A stretch of DNA of 64,000 nt from Tubiluchus corallicola (lineage: Eukaryota > Priapulida > Priapulimorpha > Priapulimorphida > Tubiluchidae), in NCBI GenBank assembly GCA_030141605.1, contig JAQGDQ010000348.1, positions 147,501-211,500 on the forward strand, read 5' to 3'. How positions within the stretch are numbered: the first letter of the stretch is position 1; each line of letters begins with the position of its first letter. Of this stretch, positions 44,901 to 53,105 are shown piece after piece. The notes beneath the pieces were generated by a model, which made no database searches, was not told where the DNA came from, and saw only the letters and a program-made list of their open reading frames with translations. The position numbers were made by a program, and so were the translations under genes.

Positions 44901-46985
44901 TTTACCGATACTAAGCTAATATAGTAGGTGCCATGTATTAGACTCACGATAATGTAAAATCATTTGCCCAATTGTCTAAAAAACGGGCCGCTCCTATGCA
45001 AAAGTATATAACAACTATTGGCAGTTGACTCAGAGAAGTCAGCATAATTGACTCTAAACCACTTACACACGCTGATGAAACCACTTAACACGCTGACACA
45101 CAAGCTGCATATACGTCATTATACGCTGCTTGGATGTAAACAAAGTGACGGCCCACCAACTAGCGGTCAGCTCGCGAAATAACGGACGTGTACGTAGTAT
45201 GCAGGACTTTTTACCGGTCCAGATTTTCTCTAATTCTTCCGACATCCGTAAAAGCGAGGTCGGGCAAACCGAGATTTGAGGGTATGTTAGAATGCAGTTA
45301 CAATGTACAATCTACTTTCGTTACAGTGAATGCAATTTTACAGGCTGCCTGGTCTCACAAGTTAACGTTTCTGTCACGATCAGAAAAGCAGGATCAACTT
45401 CACTTGAGAAGCAAGTTTATCGAAATCTATATGGATACGGTCTATCCCTTACTATTCAGTGCCTCGCTTCCCAAATATGACATCAGAAATGCTGAAATAA
45501 CTGCCGTAAGTATCTTAAATCGACTGTTGTTCCCATGAGGGTACATTTTTGCTTTAACTCTTATCAGCTCGTGCAGGTTTGCACTGTTGCTTTCAATTGT
45601 TGAGGTCGTGAGTTCAATCCCCAGGGTAAGTCATTGTAGAACATTCAAAATTTTGACAGCAGTTGCCTCCTTGCCTGGTATGTGGAATACAATACAAATA
45701 ATTTACAATGTAAAAGTAAACTGCCATGTTTGAAGTTGACTAGAAACTAATTATGTATGTTAATGTAGGCAAAACAAGCAAGTAAAAAGATTTGTCATAT
45801 TTCCGTCATACAGAAAAAACAATTTTGGACAAACGAAAGAAATATATGTTTAAGGAAGACCGGATGATTGTTCATATACTACCCCATTTTCAAGTCTAAT
45901 AAAAAGTATACATTTTTATGCTATTAATACTGCAAAAGTGTTTCTGATAATTAAATATTAGATTTAAAACTTAATTAACGGCGGGCGAGCCGAACTATTG
46001 ATGACAACTATTGATGAAAATTGAAATACAGTGGTACTGTAAGATATTCAGTGTGTAGTAATGAAACTAGGCAAGTCTTAAGGTAAAAATTCAAATTTCA
46101 AATTTACCATTGTGCTCACACATGAGCTGTCGAACGTGTGTAGTTTGTCACAAACTGAGACGTCAGGCACTTGTTTTTTGCGCAATCCATTTCCCAAATA
46201 CAGACATCAGTGCCCATCTAACTAGCGAATGACGAAATACATGTGAGTACTGGCGAGAACGTGAAATTGTGCTTGTGTGGTAATAATTGTTTTAAGTCAT
46301 TTTTGAAAAAATAGTATTTTCCTTTCAGTATTTTAAAGAGCATGTTGTGTTGACGTACAGTTTAACATTGGGTCCGGTTTTGCTTTAAATAAACTGTTGC
46401 TGGTGTATTGAACAAAAAAGACAGAAAAGAAATTTCATGGTCAGGGCTGGAATATGACCTATTGTGGCCCCTAGGCTAATGAAATTATGGGCCTCCTCAG
46501 ATTGAGCCACTCTCTAATTCACCATCATGAATATTTTTTGCTCGTGATACATTTTGGCTACATTTACATACCTTGAAGTAAACTGATTACAATTTGTTTA
46601 AATTTTCTAGAATAGCTATCTTTTGTTTGTCAATAAAAATATTCTTTAAACCACTGGTTTACTATTTATTGCTAACCAAATTAACACACAGCTGTAGTGA
46701 AAAAACACATTTTTTACCAAATATTACGAGAGTTTGAGGTCGTTTGGCTTTATCAGTATTGCATTTAAATATTGCTCCTTTTTTGTGCAGTTGCAAAAAC
46801 TTTTGTAATCAGTTAAAATAATTCTTTGTTCTTTCTAGACCCGCCACGAGGAGATTTTTTCAGTGATAAAGAAGGTGAAAGAAAGGAGACAGTTGTCCGT
46901 CTACTTGTCGCCGGGTGTTACGTTTCAACCCTTGGATGTTTCAGAGATGTCGCTCAATATAATTGGACCGTTTTGCAGGAGCTAA
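29793..46985 (+). CDS. NPHP1: Nephrocystin-1, eleven coding exons
   Basis: The exons 29793-29906, 31750-31887, 32233-32372, 34434-35524, 36384-36554, 37583-37821, 41221-41380, 42368-42580, 44024-44097, 45344-45505 and 46839-46985 join to 2649 nt, giving 882 residues (human NPHP1 is about 730). Phases are consistent throughout. Domains in order: N-terminal coiled coil (~1-130); basic/Ser-rich linker; acidic Glu/Asp region (~264-355); SH3 (~380-433, with [14 protein letters not shown] and PSTFV); nephrocystin homology region (~465-880) matching the vertebrate protein in many blocks, such as [38 protein letters not shown] and GELSCGW. Known role: ciliary transition-zone component working with NPHP4 and RPGRIP1L, and an SH3 adaptor at cell junctions. 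The extra length lies mainly in the linker and acidic part. Assignment is firm. Confidence 0.96.
30036..30549 (+). mobile_element. hAT-type MITE in NPHP1 intron 1, perfect 8-bp TSD
   Basis: AATTAATG occurs immediately on both sides (30,028-30,035 and 30,550-30,557). Ends TATGGATGTCGTGAGA and AATTTGTGACATCCCT are an imperfect inverted pair (GGATGTC core). GATTCGGATTCGG and CCGAATCCGAATCGG form a second inner pair. No transposase. Confidence 0.85.
31238..31582 (+). mobile_element. Repeat family P, copy 1 (TA-target MITE)
   Basis: Ends CACTCGTATCTCGTTTCGCC and AAACCGAGATATGAGTG are inverted. It shares GGACAAAAGCCGGGAGACGT, GGTTACACTGATGTAATG and TTTAACGG blocks with four other copies. It sits ~170 bp before NPHP1 exon 2. 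Confidence 0.85.
31750..31887 (+). CDS. NPHP1: NPHP1 exon 2
   Basis: Forty-six codons, acceptor ttgttttag and donor AAG|GTATGT, phase 0. It continues the coiled coil ([32 protein letters not shown]), comparable to the KRQHIYQRCIQLKQAI segment in vertebrates. Confidence 0.9.
31979..32215 (-). mobile_element. Repeat family B, copy 3 (partial), 17 bp from NPHP1 exon 3
   Basis: Reverse-oriented half copy containing TTCAATTTTCGCTTTCACAA, ACACGCTCATGAAATGTTTG and the terminal CCTGTCTTCCTTTAA. The end lies just before the pyrimidine tract of the NPHP1 exon 3 acceptor. Confidence 0.75.
32233..32372 (+). CDS. NPHP1: NPHP1 exon 3
   Basis: Acceptor tcttctttag, donor TTTAG|GTAAAA, phase 2. The peptide is a charged helix ending EDAVESEYF and closes the coiled-coil region. 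A repeat-family B element ends at 32215, only 17 bp before this exon. Confidence 0.9.
32869..33020 (+). repeat. 73-bp tandem duplication
   Basis: CACAGTTCAACACAATTTCA at 32,869 recurs as CACAGCTCAACACAATTTCA at 32,942. Both units also have TATTCTTTGTTTCAA and CAGTCTACACTAACTTCA; the second unit has a short insertion. Confidence 0.85.
34205..34277 (+). repeat. Short tandem duplication (~40 bp)
   Basis: GATCACTACTAACTTAAAAT and GATCACCACTAACTTAAAAT occur in tandem, each followed by GATAAAACAT. Confidence 0.85.
34434..35524 (+). CDS. NPHP1: NPHP1 exon 4 (acidic region and SH3 domain)
   Basis: This is the largest exon, 1091 nt. It encodes a Lys/Glu/Ser-rich linker, a long Glu/Asp block (residues ~264-355), the SH3 domain ([40 protein letters not shown]) and the start of the nephrocystin homology region ([18 protein letters not shown]). 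The exon ends at CAAG|GTATGC. The open frame runs on to 35583, but homology resumes only at the next exon, so the donor is used. Confidence 0.95.
35663..36286 (+). mobile_element. Repeat family F, copy 1 (MITE)
   Basis: Left GAAGTCGGCATAGTTGAAAC and right AGTGAATTGCCGAATT match the two ends of the copy at 48.2-48.8 kb in inverse order. Internal blocks CTACTGGATTTAAACGTAAC and GGTATCAAAATGATCCTCA are shared. It begins about 140 bp past NPHP1 exon 4. Confidence 0.75.
36384..36554 (+). CDS. NPHP1: NPHP1 exon 5
   Basis: The acceptor aattgtttag ends at 36383; its first two bases complete an Asp codon. It encodes [19 protein letters not shown], then [11 protein letters not shown], aligning with FLQPELMPSQLAFRDLMW and WSCKMIPLPG in the vertebrate protein. 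The donor is GAAG|GTACGT. The internal cttgcaag was considered as acceptor but gives the wrong phase. Confidence 0.92.
36661..36860 (+). mobile_element. Tigger/pogo-like fragment
   Basis: CAGTCGAATTCCAGTAATAC follows a TA. TAATACGAAACTCGTTACTA and CGTTTTATACGATAATTTC are decayed repeats of the same motif. TA|CAGTCGA starts with such repeats are typical of Tigger-type ends. Only one end is seen. Confidence 0.4.
37140..37521 (-). mobile_element. Repeat family P, copy 2 (full length, inverted)
   Basis: Perfect ends CACTCATATCTCGGTTTGCC and AAACCGAGATATGAGTG flanked by TA on both sides. Its internal order is opposite to the other four copies. A 186-residue frame spans it but only reflects the repeat. 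It ends ~60 bp before NPHP1 exon 6. Confidence 0.9.
37583..37821 (+). CDS. NPHP1: NPHP1 exon 6
   Basis: Acceptor tgtatttcag, donor AAAG|GTATAG, ending in phase 0. It encodes [20 protein letters not shown] and FFIRSSS, strongly matching [20 protein letters not shown] and FIRSNSA of the vertebrate protein. The exon follows a TA-flanked transposon copy by about 60 bp. Confidence 0.95.
38274..39139 (+). repeat. 26-bp minisatellite, ~33 units, in NPHP1 intron 6
   Basis: Units of GGAAGGTAACTAAAATGCAC plus ATAAAA, with recurring variants GAACATAAAAG and GCACATGAAAG. Copies are highly uniform, so the array looks young. Every unit carries AAGGTAACT, resembling a 5' splice site. Confidence 0.98.
39788..39960 (-). 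mobile_element. Repeat family F, fragment
   Basis: ATGAGGATCGTTTTGATACC, TTTAATCCATAGGTGGCTCT and TTGTGATTTGGGTTTGATAG match internal parts of the 48.2 kb copy; both ends are missing. Confidence 0.6.
40442..41005 (+). mobile_element. Repeat family B, copy 4
   Basis: Starts TTAAAAAAGGAAGACAGGAT and ends GGTCCGCTTTTGCTTTAA. It carries the family interior (GAGAAAGTGAAAATTGAAGT, CTAAAACTAGGCTAGTTTTA). About 215 bp upstream of NPHP1 exon 7. Confidence 0.85.
41221..41380 (+). CDS. NPHP1: NPHP1 exon 7
   Basis: Acceptor atttatttag, donor CGCG|GTAAGA. It encodes [20 protein letters not shown] and [18 protein letters not shown], close to [20 protein letters not shown] and GGTPYEKGIEVDPSISRR in vertebrates. 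This is the best conserved block of the protein. Confidence 0.96.
41553..41943 (-). mobile_element. Repeat family A, copy 4
   Basis: Inverted ends ATAAGCCTTTTCACAGTTCC and GAAACTGTGAAATGGCTTAT; interior in reverse orientation relative to copies 1-3 (TTGTTCCCAAGCAAGATCCT). The overlapping 106-residue frame is a by-product. Confidence 0.85.
42368..42580 (+). CDS. NPHP1: NPHP1 exon 8
   Basis: Acceptor gatgttacag, donor GCTG|GTATTG. The split codon joins to give SRRVSTNPF. The peptide [11 protein letters not shown], then [20 protein letters not shown], aligns with VLSLLPETLIG and HLLIFYRQILGDVLLKDR. Confidence 0.94.
42972..43379 (+). mobile_element. Repeat family P, copy 3
   Basis: CGCTCATACCTCGGTTTGCC after TA, and GGCAAACAGAGATATGAG before the end. 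The internal GGTTACACTGATGTATGTGA and GTAAACAAAGTGACGGCCCG match the other copies. Confidence 0.85.
43447..43875 (+). repeat. Repeat family G, copy 2, with expanded CCCTAA-like array
   Basis: ATGAGTTTATAATTCCCCAC and CTTCATGAACTAATTTCTTG flank a ~330 bp array built from CCCTAACC, AACCAACCCTAAAG and TTCCTATACCCAAATCC. A higher-order unit of roughly 55-70 bp is visible. Confidence 0.8.
44024..44097 (+). CDS. NPHP1: NPHP1 exon 9 (short)
   Basis: Seventy-four nt with acceptor tattctttag and donor CAA|GTATGT (the last exon base is A, so the donor is weaker). It encodes [20 protein letters not shown], the counterpart of [20 protein letters not shown] in the vertebrate protein. Confidence 0.92.
44250..44690 (+). 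mobile_element. Repeat family E, copy 2
   Basis: AAAAAACTTTTCATACAAAG, TTATATTACTCAGCATTATG and CTAAACATGTTTCAAACGAC correspond to the reverse complement of 1.8-2.15 kb. It contains an extra ~120 bp central segment relative to copy 1. Confidence 0.5.
44862..45282 (+). mobile_element. Repeat family P, copy 4
   Basis: CACTCATAGGTCGGTTTGTC at the left and GGCAAACCGAGATTTGAGG at the right. Shared interior GGATGTAAACAAAGTGACGG and CTAGCGGTCAGCTCGCGAAA. It ends ~60 bp before NPHP1 exon 10. Confidence 0.85.
45344..45505 (+). CDS. NPHP1: NPHP1 exon 10
   Basis: Fifty-four codons, acceptor attttacag, donor GCC|GTAAGT, phase 0. It encodes [19 protein letters not shown] and [11 protein letters not shown], aligning with KRSEKRDKEFLKSTFLLVY and VLPLLHSTRLP in vertebrates. 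A TA-flanked transposon copy ends about 60 bp upstream. Confidence 0.94.
45850..46388 (+). mobile_element. Repeat family B, copy 5
   Basis: TTAAGGAAGACCGGATGATT at the left, GGTCCGGTTTTGCTTTAA at the right, TTAA at both termini. The internal CATGAGCTGTCGAACGTGTG block matches copies 4 and 6. Confidence 0.85.
46839..46985 (+). CDS. NPHP1: NPHP1 exon 11 (C terminus)
   Basis: Acceptor gttctttctag. Forty-eight codons, then TAA. The peptide [20 protein letters not shown] corresponds to [20 protein letters not shown] near the vertebrate C terminus. An open frame in another phase continues to 47017 but has no homology. A possible AATAAA lies at 47385-47390. Confidence 0.92.
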   Translation, partial: TRHEEIFSVIKKVKERRQLSVYLSPGVTFQPLDVSEMSLNIIGPFCRS

Positions 46986-47189
46986 TTAAAACTGTTGAAG
47001 GTCAAATTAACGACTAATGTTTGTGCTGTGATCTTTGTAATACGATTTCAGTTCAGTACATCTATTTTGAAGGTTACGTGAATGTTGTTCCTAAGTGTCA
47101 AGCTCATGGCTTCTCTAGACGTGTGTCAAGTGCATGGCTTCTCTAGACGTTCATCACACCTTCACTGCAAACTTTTCTGACTTTTGAAA

Positions 47190-47452
47190 ACAGGATTCCC
47201 AAGATCACGGAAAATCCTTAAAAATACAGGCTATCCTGAAAAGTCACGGAAAAAGATAATTTGGTAAAAAGTCAGGGAAAATGATGAAAATGGGGCAAAA
47301 AGTCAGGGAAATTGGAAAGGGTTGCAAAAATAATCACCGTGAACCGATATTTTTCTAAACACATTTTATAGAGATTCGCGTTAAAATAAAATTTTGCTTT
47401 GGTAGACTCCCAGTTTCGATTTCTGTTCCAAAAATAATGATTGGCCGACACA

Positions 47453-47484
<32 letters not shown>

Positions 47485-47660
47485 GAATGTCCATACACAA
47501 AAGTGTTTGAATCCATATACTGGTAATGCAATTTCTGCTTACCTTGGTCATGGAAAATTAATATTTGGTCAAGGAAAAGGCATGGAAAAGTCAGGGAAAT
47601 TTATTTTAAAATTCTTTGGGAACCATGTGAAAATCAATGAAAGAGATTTCACAAAAGACT
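47190..47660. repeat. GGAAAAGTCAGGGAAA-type repeat downstream of NPHP1
   Basis: Scattered GTCACGGAAAAAG, AGTCAGGGAAAAT and CATGGAAAAGTCAGGGAAAT units on both sides of a unique core. A short (AT)n run lies at 47,457-47,478. It resembles a decayed interspersed repeat; class unknown. Confidence 0.45.
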
Positions 47661-48194
47661 AAATTCGACAAACTTGGTTTGCTTTAAAATCTTACAGGAA
47701 AAAACTCGTACTCAGACTTAAAACCGGGGCCTCGTATGCTGCTATTTGACCCGCGTCACGATTTTGTCAGTGCGTCCACTTCTGAGCACGGTACATGAGG
47801 TGTGCTTTTTCTACGAGACACGAAGAAGTGTTAAAATACGTGTAAAACAGTTAAGAACCGTTTTTCATGATAAACATGAACATAAATTACAGAATTTTTA
47901 CCTTCCTGCAGCAGTTTTCTCATGGGGATGTACTTGCACAAAGGTGTCTGAGTCCAACAATTTATTGTCATGTCTCAGAGGATTATGTTCACAGTGAGAT
48001 AGGTTCTGGTGTTGCCACAATCAGCAGCTTAATAAGAAAGCCTCGGCATTGGAGTTGATGCCAGTTTGCAGTGTGCTGAACCGTAAAAATAGCAAAAGCC
48101 TTTGCTATTCTGCTTCTTTCTAGATATAATGGCGCTGAAACTAAAATTATGTGATGTTTGGCAACATATATGTGCTTACATAGCAAAATCGTCA

Positions 48195-48834
48195 AGAAGT
48201 CGGCAATTTTAGCTTTTCCAGTTATTCACCATATCCTGAATCTTCATCCCATGAGGATCATTTTGATACCAAGCTCATTGCTCTATTTTATTTCTAACCT
48301 GAGATAGTCCATGTTGAAGTTGAAGTGCAGGCTGCGCATTGAAAAACATAATCTTGAGAAACTCAATGTTAAAGTTGGCCATTGGTTTTGTCGTGTTTCT
48401 ACGAAAGGTCGAAGGGTTGGTTGCTATGGACTTAGCAATAACACATTGAAGTTATATATTTAATCATATATTTGATTATTGTATTTATTCACAAAGTTAT
48501 GTTTAAATCCAGTAGATGGCTCCTCCAGATGAAGATCTGGGCTTTGCAACAGAAAAAACCCGAAGCAAAATGAATGCTTCCACGAGCTACAATCAAGTTC
48601 GAAAATACAAGTTTTTAAAATTGCATTACGAGATTTGAGCAAGAAAGGTGTGCACGGGGTTATAGAATTAAAATTTTAGTATTTTTGAACATCTTTCTAA
48701 TGGTTTGATGCTAGAATATAAAGTCCAATATATCTAGCACTTGTTTATGAAAAAACAAAAAATTGACATTTGGCCAAATTTTTGGTGCACTCTGCTTTGA
48801 AGCATCGTGACGTAATTTTAATTATGCCAACTTA
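48195..48834 (-). mobile_element. Repeat family F, copy 2 (full length)
   Basis: AGAAGTCGGCAATTTTAGCT at the left and ACGTAATTTTAATTATGCCA at the right are the inverse of the copy in NPHP1 intron 4. Shared interior AGTAGATGGCTCCTCC and AATCTGGGC-type blocks. No transposase frame. Confidence 0.75.
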
Positions 48835-49283
48835 TGGGTGGTTTTGGTTTGCAAGCTAACATTTATTTAAGGATTCCATGGAATTGTTAGCTGTAGCGTG
48901 GAGAGTGTTTAAGCTTATAGTGGTTTCACTTATCGTAAATGATTCTGCATGATTTCAGTGAAATAGGAGTTTCGCTTCTTACGCTTGCTGTTCTTACAAT
49001 GTGAGGAGAAGCTGTATATATTTTAGAACCTGCCTTATTTAGCCTATTTATTACTTTTTTAAGTTTTTAACTAAACCGCATAGACATGTTTAAATGTTGT
49101 ATATTAAAATTTACATGTTGCTTGTTCTTGTAACAGACTAATCTATTCCGTCCATTTTATTTTATGTCCATTGAATTTTTGAGGTTTTTAGCAGTTTACT
49201 GTAAAACTGTGTGATTTGACTATGTGCCGTAAATAATAATTCTGTAATTTGTTATTTTTAGAGCAACTGCATGGACTATAAGT

Positions 49284-49943
49284 CAGAGGTGTAGCAAGGT
49301 GGGGGTGACAGGGAGCAATTGTCCTAGGCGCTAAGATGAGAGAGCACAAAATTCTTCTAGAGTTCAATGACTGTTTTAACATTTTAAAATTATTAATTAC
49401 AGATCCGACATTTGCAAAACAATTGACAAAAGTTTTCAAACGACAACAAAATTATATAGTCAGAGCTCATTGTAGCTCAATTAATTACTACCTGCAGCCT
49501 AGAAAAAAGTTAAAATGTTGTTACTTAACAGTGTGTGCAAGGTGTTGTGTGGCTTAGCAGATCGATAATTTTGGGACAAACAATGACGTTTCTCTAAATA
49601 CCAAATGTATTATTGTGAAAACCTGTAGTATTCTGTATCTTTCATAATCTTTGCATGTTTTAATGCTGGAGCTGAATGTTTAAGGACTGTCGTGTTATGA
49701 GCAACTAATGTTTAGAAAAGAGTTATTCTGCTGCAGTATCACAAGTCAAACTCAGGGTGATTCTTAGGAAAAAATTTGTTTTTCTTTATCGCATCATGTC
49801 AAAAAAGAAAAGTCGGGCGAAGGGATGCAAAAAATGCGCACAATTTGTTTGCTTCACGAATGAAACAAATGAGCAACGCGTTAAAGGGGTAGAGCGCCAG
49901 AAGTTTTTTACCTCCAGGCGCTAGAAGAACTTGCTACACCACT
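49284..49943 (+). mobile_element. hAT-like MITE
   Basis: CAGAGGTGTAGCAAGG and CTTGCTACACCACT are inverted ends. TAGGCGC/GGCGCTAG follows inward on each side. Flanks CTATAAGT and ACTTAAGT are an imperfect 8-bp duplication (6 of 8). A 73-residue frame inside has no recognised similarity. Confidence 0.65.
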
Positions 49944-50828
49944 AACTTAAGTACTGATCATTTCAAAGTTTTCATGAATACACACTTAGCAAATCATGTT
50001 AAGTTTGCAGACAAGATAAGCAAAGAGTTGCTATCACAATGTTTAAAGGAAAATTGGATGATTGTGTTCAAAATAAAGTATGCTCTAAAATATTGACAAC
50101 TACAATAGCTTTTTGTTAGATCAAAGCTTAGATTAAACAATAATTACCTTGGATAGTTAAATTTTGTTAAACTTTCAAAGCAAAGCGTTCCTCAACGAAT
50201 CCATTAAGACTGACAATGGCACCTTTTTGTCATATTTGTGGCGCGGTACCGTGATAAGCATGACCATAAACTGCAGTGTTCGTCTGTGATGTAGAGCTCA
50301 TTTTCGTGACATCACGTCAGCATCTTATAGCAATATTCGCTTACGCAGACGTGCTTGACACACAGGGAAGATGCCTACCATTGCACAAACTGTGGTTAGT
50401 TTGTGATGTAAGTGATAGCTGTGTTCCATTGCCATTAATTACATTTCCAAGGTAATTATTGAAATATTAGAAACTGCTAACTTTATTGGCAAGAAAATGT
50501 ATATTTTGGACAGTAAATTAAAATGAGATTGAGTCTAATCAATCGTCCGGTATTCCTTTAGCTAGTTGCAACACACAAGATCTGAGCTTTCTACTAAAGG
50601 TTATATCAGGTAGAATACGTGTGATATTGTTGTCTGAATCACTTCTTTACTTGTATTTTGATACTTCATTTTATTGACTCTCAAGAGTCGGGATTAATTG
50701 CTTTAATTATCCTCGAGTGTTTTCTTACATTCTGTGTTCAGAAAGTCCATTATTTTTGTTCTTACTCAGTTGTATGAATGCCAACCCCTTGCTGTATATA
50801 AAATACACACGCACACGTGCACACACAT

Positions 50829-51460
50829 TAAGTCTTCGCTTAGCGACGTTTCGTTTTAACGATGGTGAACATTTGACACCTTTTTTCACTTAACGTGGCA
50901 TGTTTCGTTTTAACAACGCTTTTTCAGCCTTACTTTAACCACTAAAATATTATTTACGCGCTTATACTTTATGAAGAAGCCCACCATTTAATGCAGATCA
51001 GCGTAGCACAACTAAAAACACACAGCAGACAATCAACTACTGCTACAAGCAAGCCACGATGATTCATTGCTTAACCACATTTAGATTTTTAATAAAATGC
51101 AAGAATTTTAGCTGATAAAACTCTCCTGTTACATAGTTAATTACTGTGTTCACCTCATTTGCATTTTAGCTGCCACAAACACAGCACTAGTAATATTAGT
51201 AATATTTTAATTAAAGAAATGCTGTACAACTGTAAGCAATAAACCATATAAGGTGTTTAATTTTGAGCCAAATGTTATTGATTTTTTGCCTGCAAGATAA
51301 CTGAACCTTTTAACATAGCCACGCCCAGTGGTTTTTGCTCCTGGAACGCAACTGAACGCTTTTACGTTGTTTCTTATGGAAAACAATGTTTCGTTTAGCG
51401 ACGTTTCCCTTAATGATGCATTTTGCTGCAATGCATTAGCGTCGTTAAGTGAGGATTTAC
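50829..51460 (+). mobile_element. Mariner/Tigger-like MITE with TA target
   Basis: TAAGTCTTCGCTTAGCGACG on the left and CGTCGTTAAGTGAGGATTTA on the right are an imperfect inverted pair. GTTTCGTTTTAACGA and GTTTCGTTTAGCGACGTTTC repeat the motif inside each end. The interior is AT-rich without a transposase. Confidence 0.7.
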
Positions 51461-51732
51461 TCTATATAGAACATTTTGTATTACAAACTGAGTTTATCTT
51501 CTTGCTTTCTTTTATGTCATAGAATATTTACACGATTGTTGGTTGCTGGTCAAAGTTATTGATTTTTTTTCAGTTTTTTGTATTGATTACGCACTTTCTC
51601 GAAATGTGATTTCAATAAACATTTATGGAAAAATGCAAAAAATTCTGCCTTTTTACGTAAATACAAGGTAATACGTACTTGTAGCAGCAGACTATCGATA
51701 TGAAGTGTTTTAAAATGTTTAGCAAGCACTAC

Positions 51733-52126
51733 AATAAGCCTTTTCATAGTTCCAGCGATTGGCAATGATCGTGAAAAGGTCAAAGGTTAAGTGTATCAGG
51801 CATTGCATTTGTGTACACTTGACAACGCCTCACAATCCATGCTATTGTAATAGTAACAGTTTTAACAGCTAGCTAGAACCTTACCTAGTTTATTTTTTCT
51901 TGTTCTCAAGCAAGAGCCTGCTAGTAAATCACTTTGTGCACAGACTAATGCATAATTAAGTAAAGTCCACATAAAACAACTGAAGTTACTGAACTGATGT
52001 GACAGACAAATTTGCTTTACACGCCTGTTATATGAGGGTTGTAGTTAAGACGCGTTGCTGTGGTACAGTTAACCTTTGAGTTACAGCAACTGCACATGTG
52101 CACAACAAAATTGTGAAAAGCCTTAT
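51733..52126 (-). mobile_element. Repeat family A, copy 5
   Basis: Ends AATAAGCCTTTTCATAGTTC and AAATTGTGAAAAGCCTTATT; family interior in reverse orientation (TCGTGAAAAGGTCAAAGG, GGTTGTAGTTAAGACGCGTT). Confidence 0.85.
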
Positions 52127-52187
52127 TCCGGTATAGTATTTGTAGTGAAGCTGTGTAAGTGCCTCCTATGTGGTCAGGGGTGACGTA

Positions 52188-53105
52188 CACTTATATCTCG
52201 GTTTGCCGGACAAAAGCGGGGAGACGTCCGTCCGAGGTGATGCTTTCTGCTAACAAATATTAAAACAATTGAGTCAATCAGTGGTACATGCCTCAGCTTT
52301 TCCACCAAAGTAACAGGAATGACACATGAACACGGAGACACGCATGAGATTAAGCAACACGAATATTTGCTAGTTCTGAAAGTATTTGGGAAGAGGATTT
52401 TCACTTCTAGTGTGCTGTTTAGAATAAAATACTGCAAATTAATTTTTAAACGGATACTTTCTGCCAAATCTAATGCAATGGAAAAGTTGAAAATGGGCAC
52501 TGGGGGACATAGGAAAAACTTTCACAGGAACTGATTTCAGCTTCAGGTGAAATGTCCAAATCACTATTCTGGCAACAAATACAAGTCTCTTTCTTTGGTG
52601 TCTACCAGTCATGAGACAGTATCGCACGAGAAACTTTGTTATTTAAAAAAAATTATCCTGGGACAAAAATTGTACCTTCTGTGGAGACCCATTTGCCGAT
52701 TAACCGTATTTTCCGATACTAAACAAATAGTAACAGTAATACAGTAGGCGCCGTGTATTACTATTAAGTATTAGACTCACGGTAATGTATAATCGTCGAA
52801 TTGTTTCAAAAACGTCTAATACGTGCCGCTCCTATGCAAAAGATATAAACCTGTCGGCAATTGACTCAAATAACTCCGCATAATTGACTCTAAACCACTT
52901 ACACCTGTTGATTAAACGTACAAGCCACATTATAATGTCGTTACACGCTGCTTGGATGTAAACAAAGTGACAACCCGCCAACTAGCGGTCAGCTCGTGAA
53001 ACAACGAGCTTTGTCCGTAGTATGCGAGACTTTTTAACCGTCCAGATTTTGTCCGATTTTTCCGATACCCGTAAAAGCGATGTCCGGCAAACCGAGGTAC
53101 GAGTG
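52188..53105 (+). mobile_element. Repeat family P, copy 5, ~0.9 kb with internal insertion
   Basis: CACTTATATCTCGGTTTGCC after TA and CAAACCGAGGTACGAGTG before TA. Relative to the 345-420 bp copies it has an extra ~460 bp (about 52,235-52,695) placed just after the left arm; family sequence resumes at TTTGCCGATTAACCG. The extra DNA is either a nested insertion or interior lost from the other copies. Confidence 0.8.

Noticed and set aside
45565-45630. tRNA-like B-box GAGTTCAATCCCCAGG
   Set aside because: No matching A-box or cloverleaf around it; at most a decayed SINE fragment.
46826-47017. 63-codon ORF overlapping the NPHP1 last exon
   Set aside because: Alternative frame of exon 11; homology is in the other frame.
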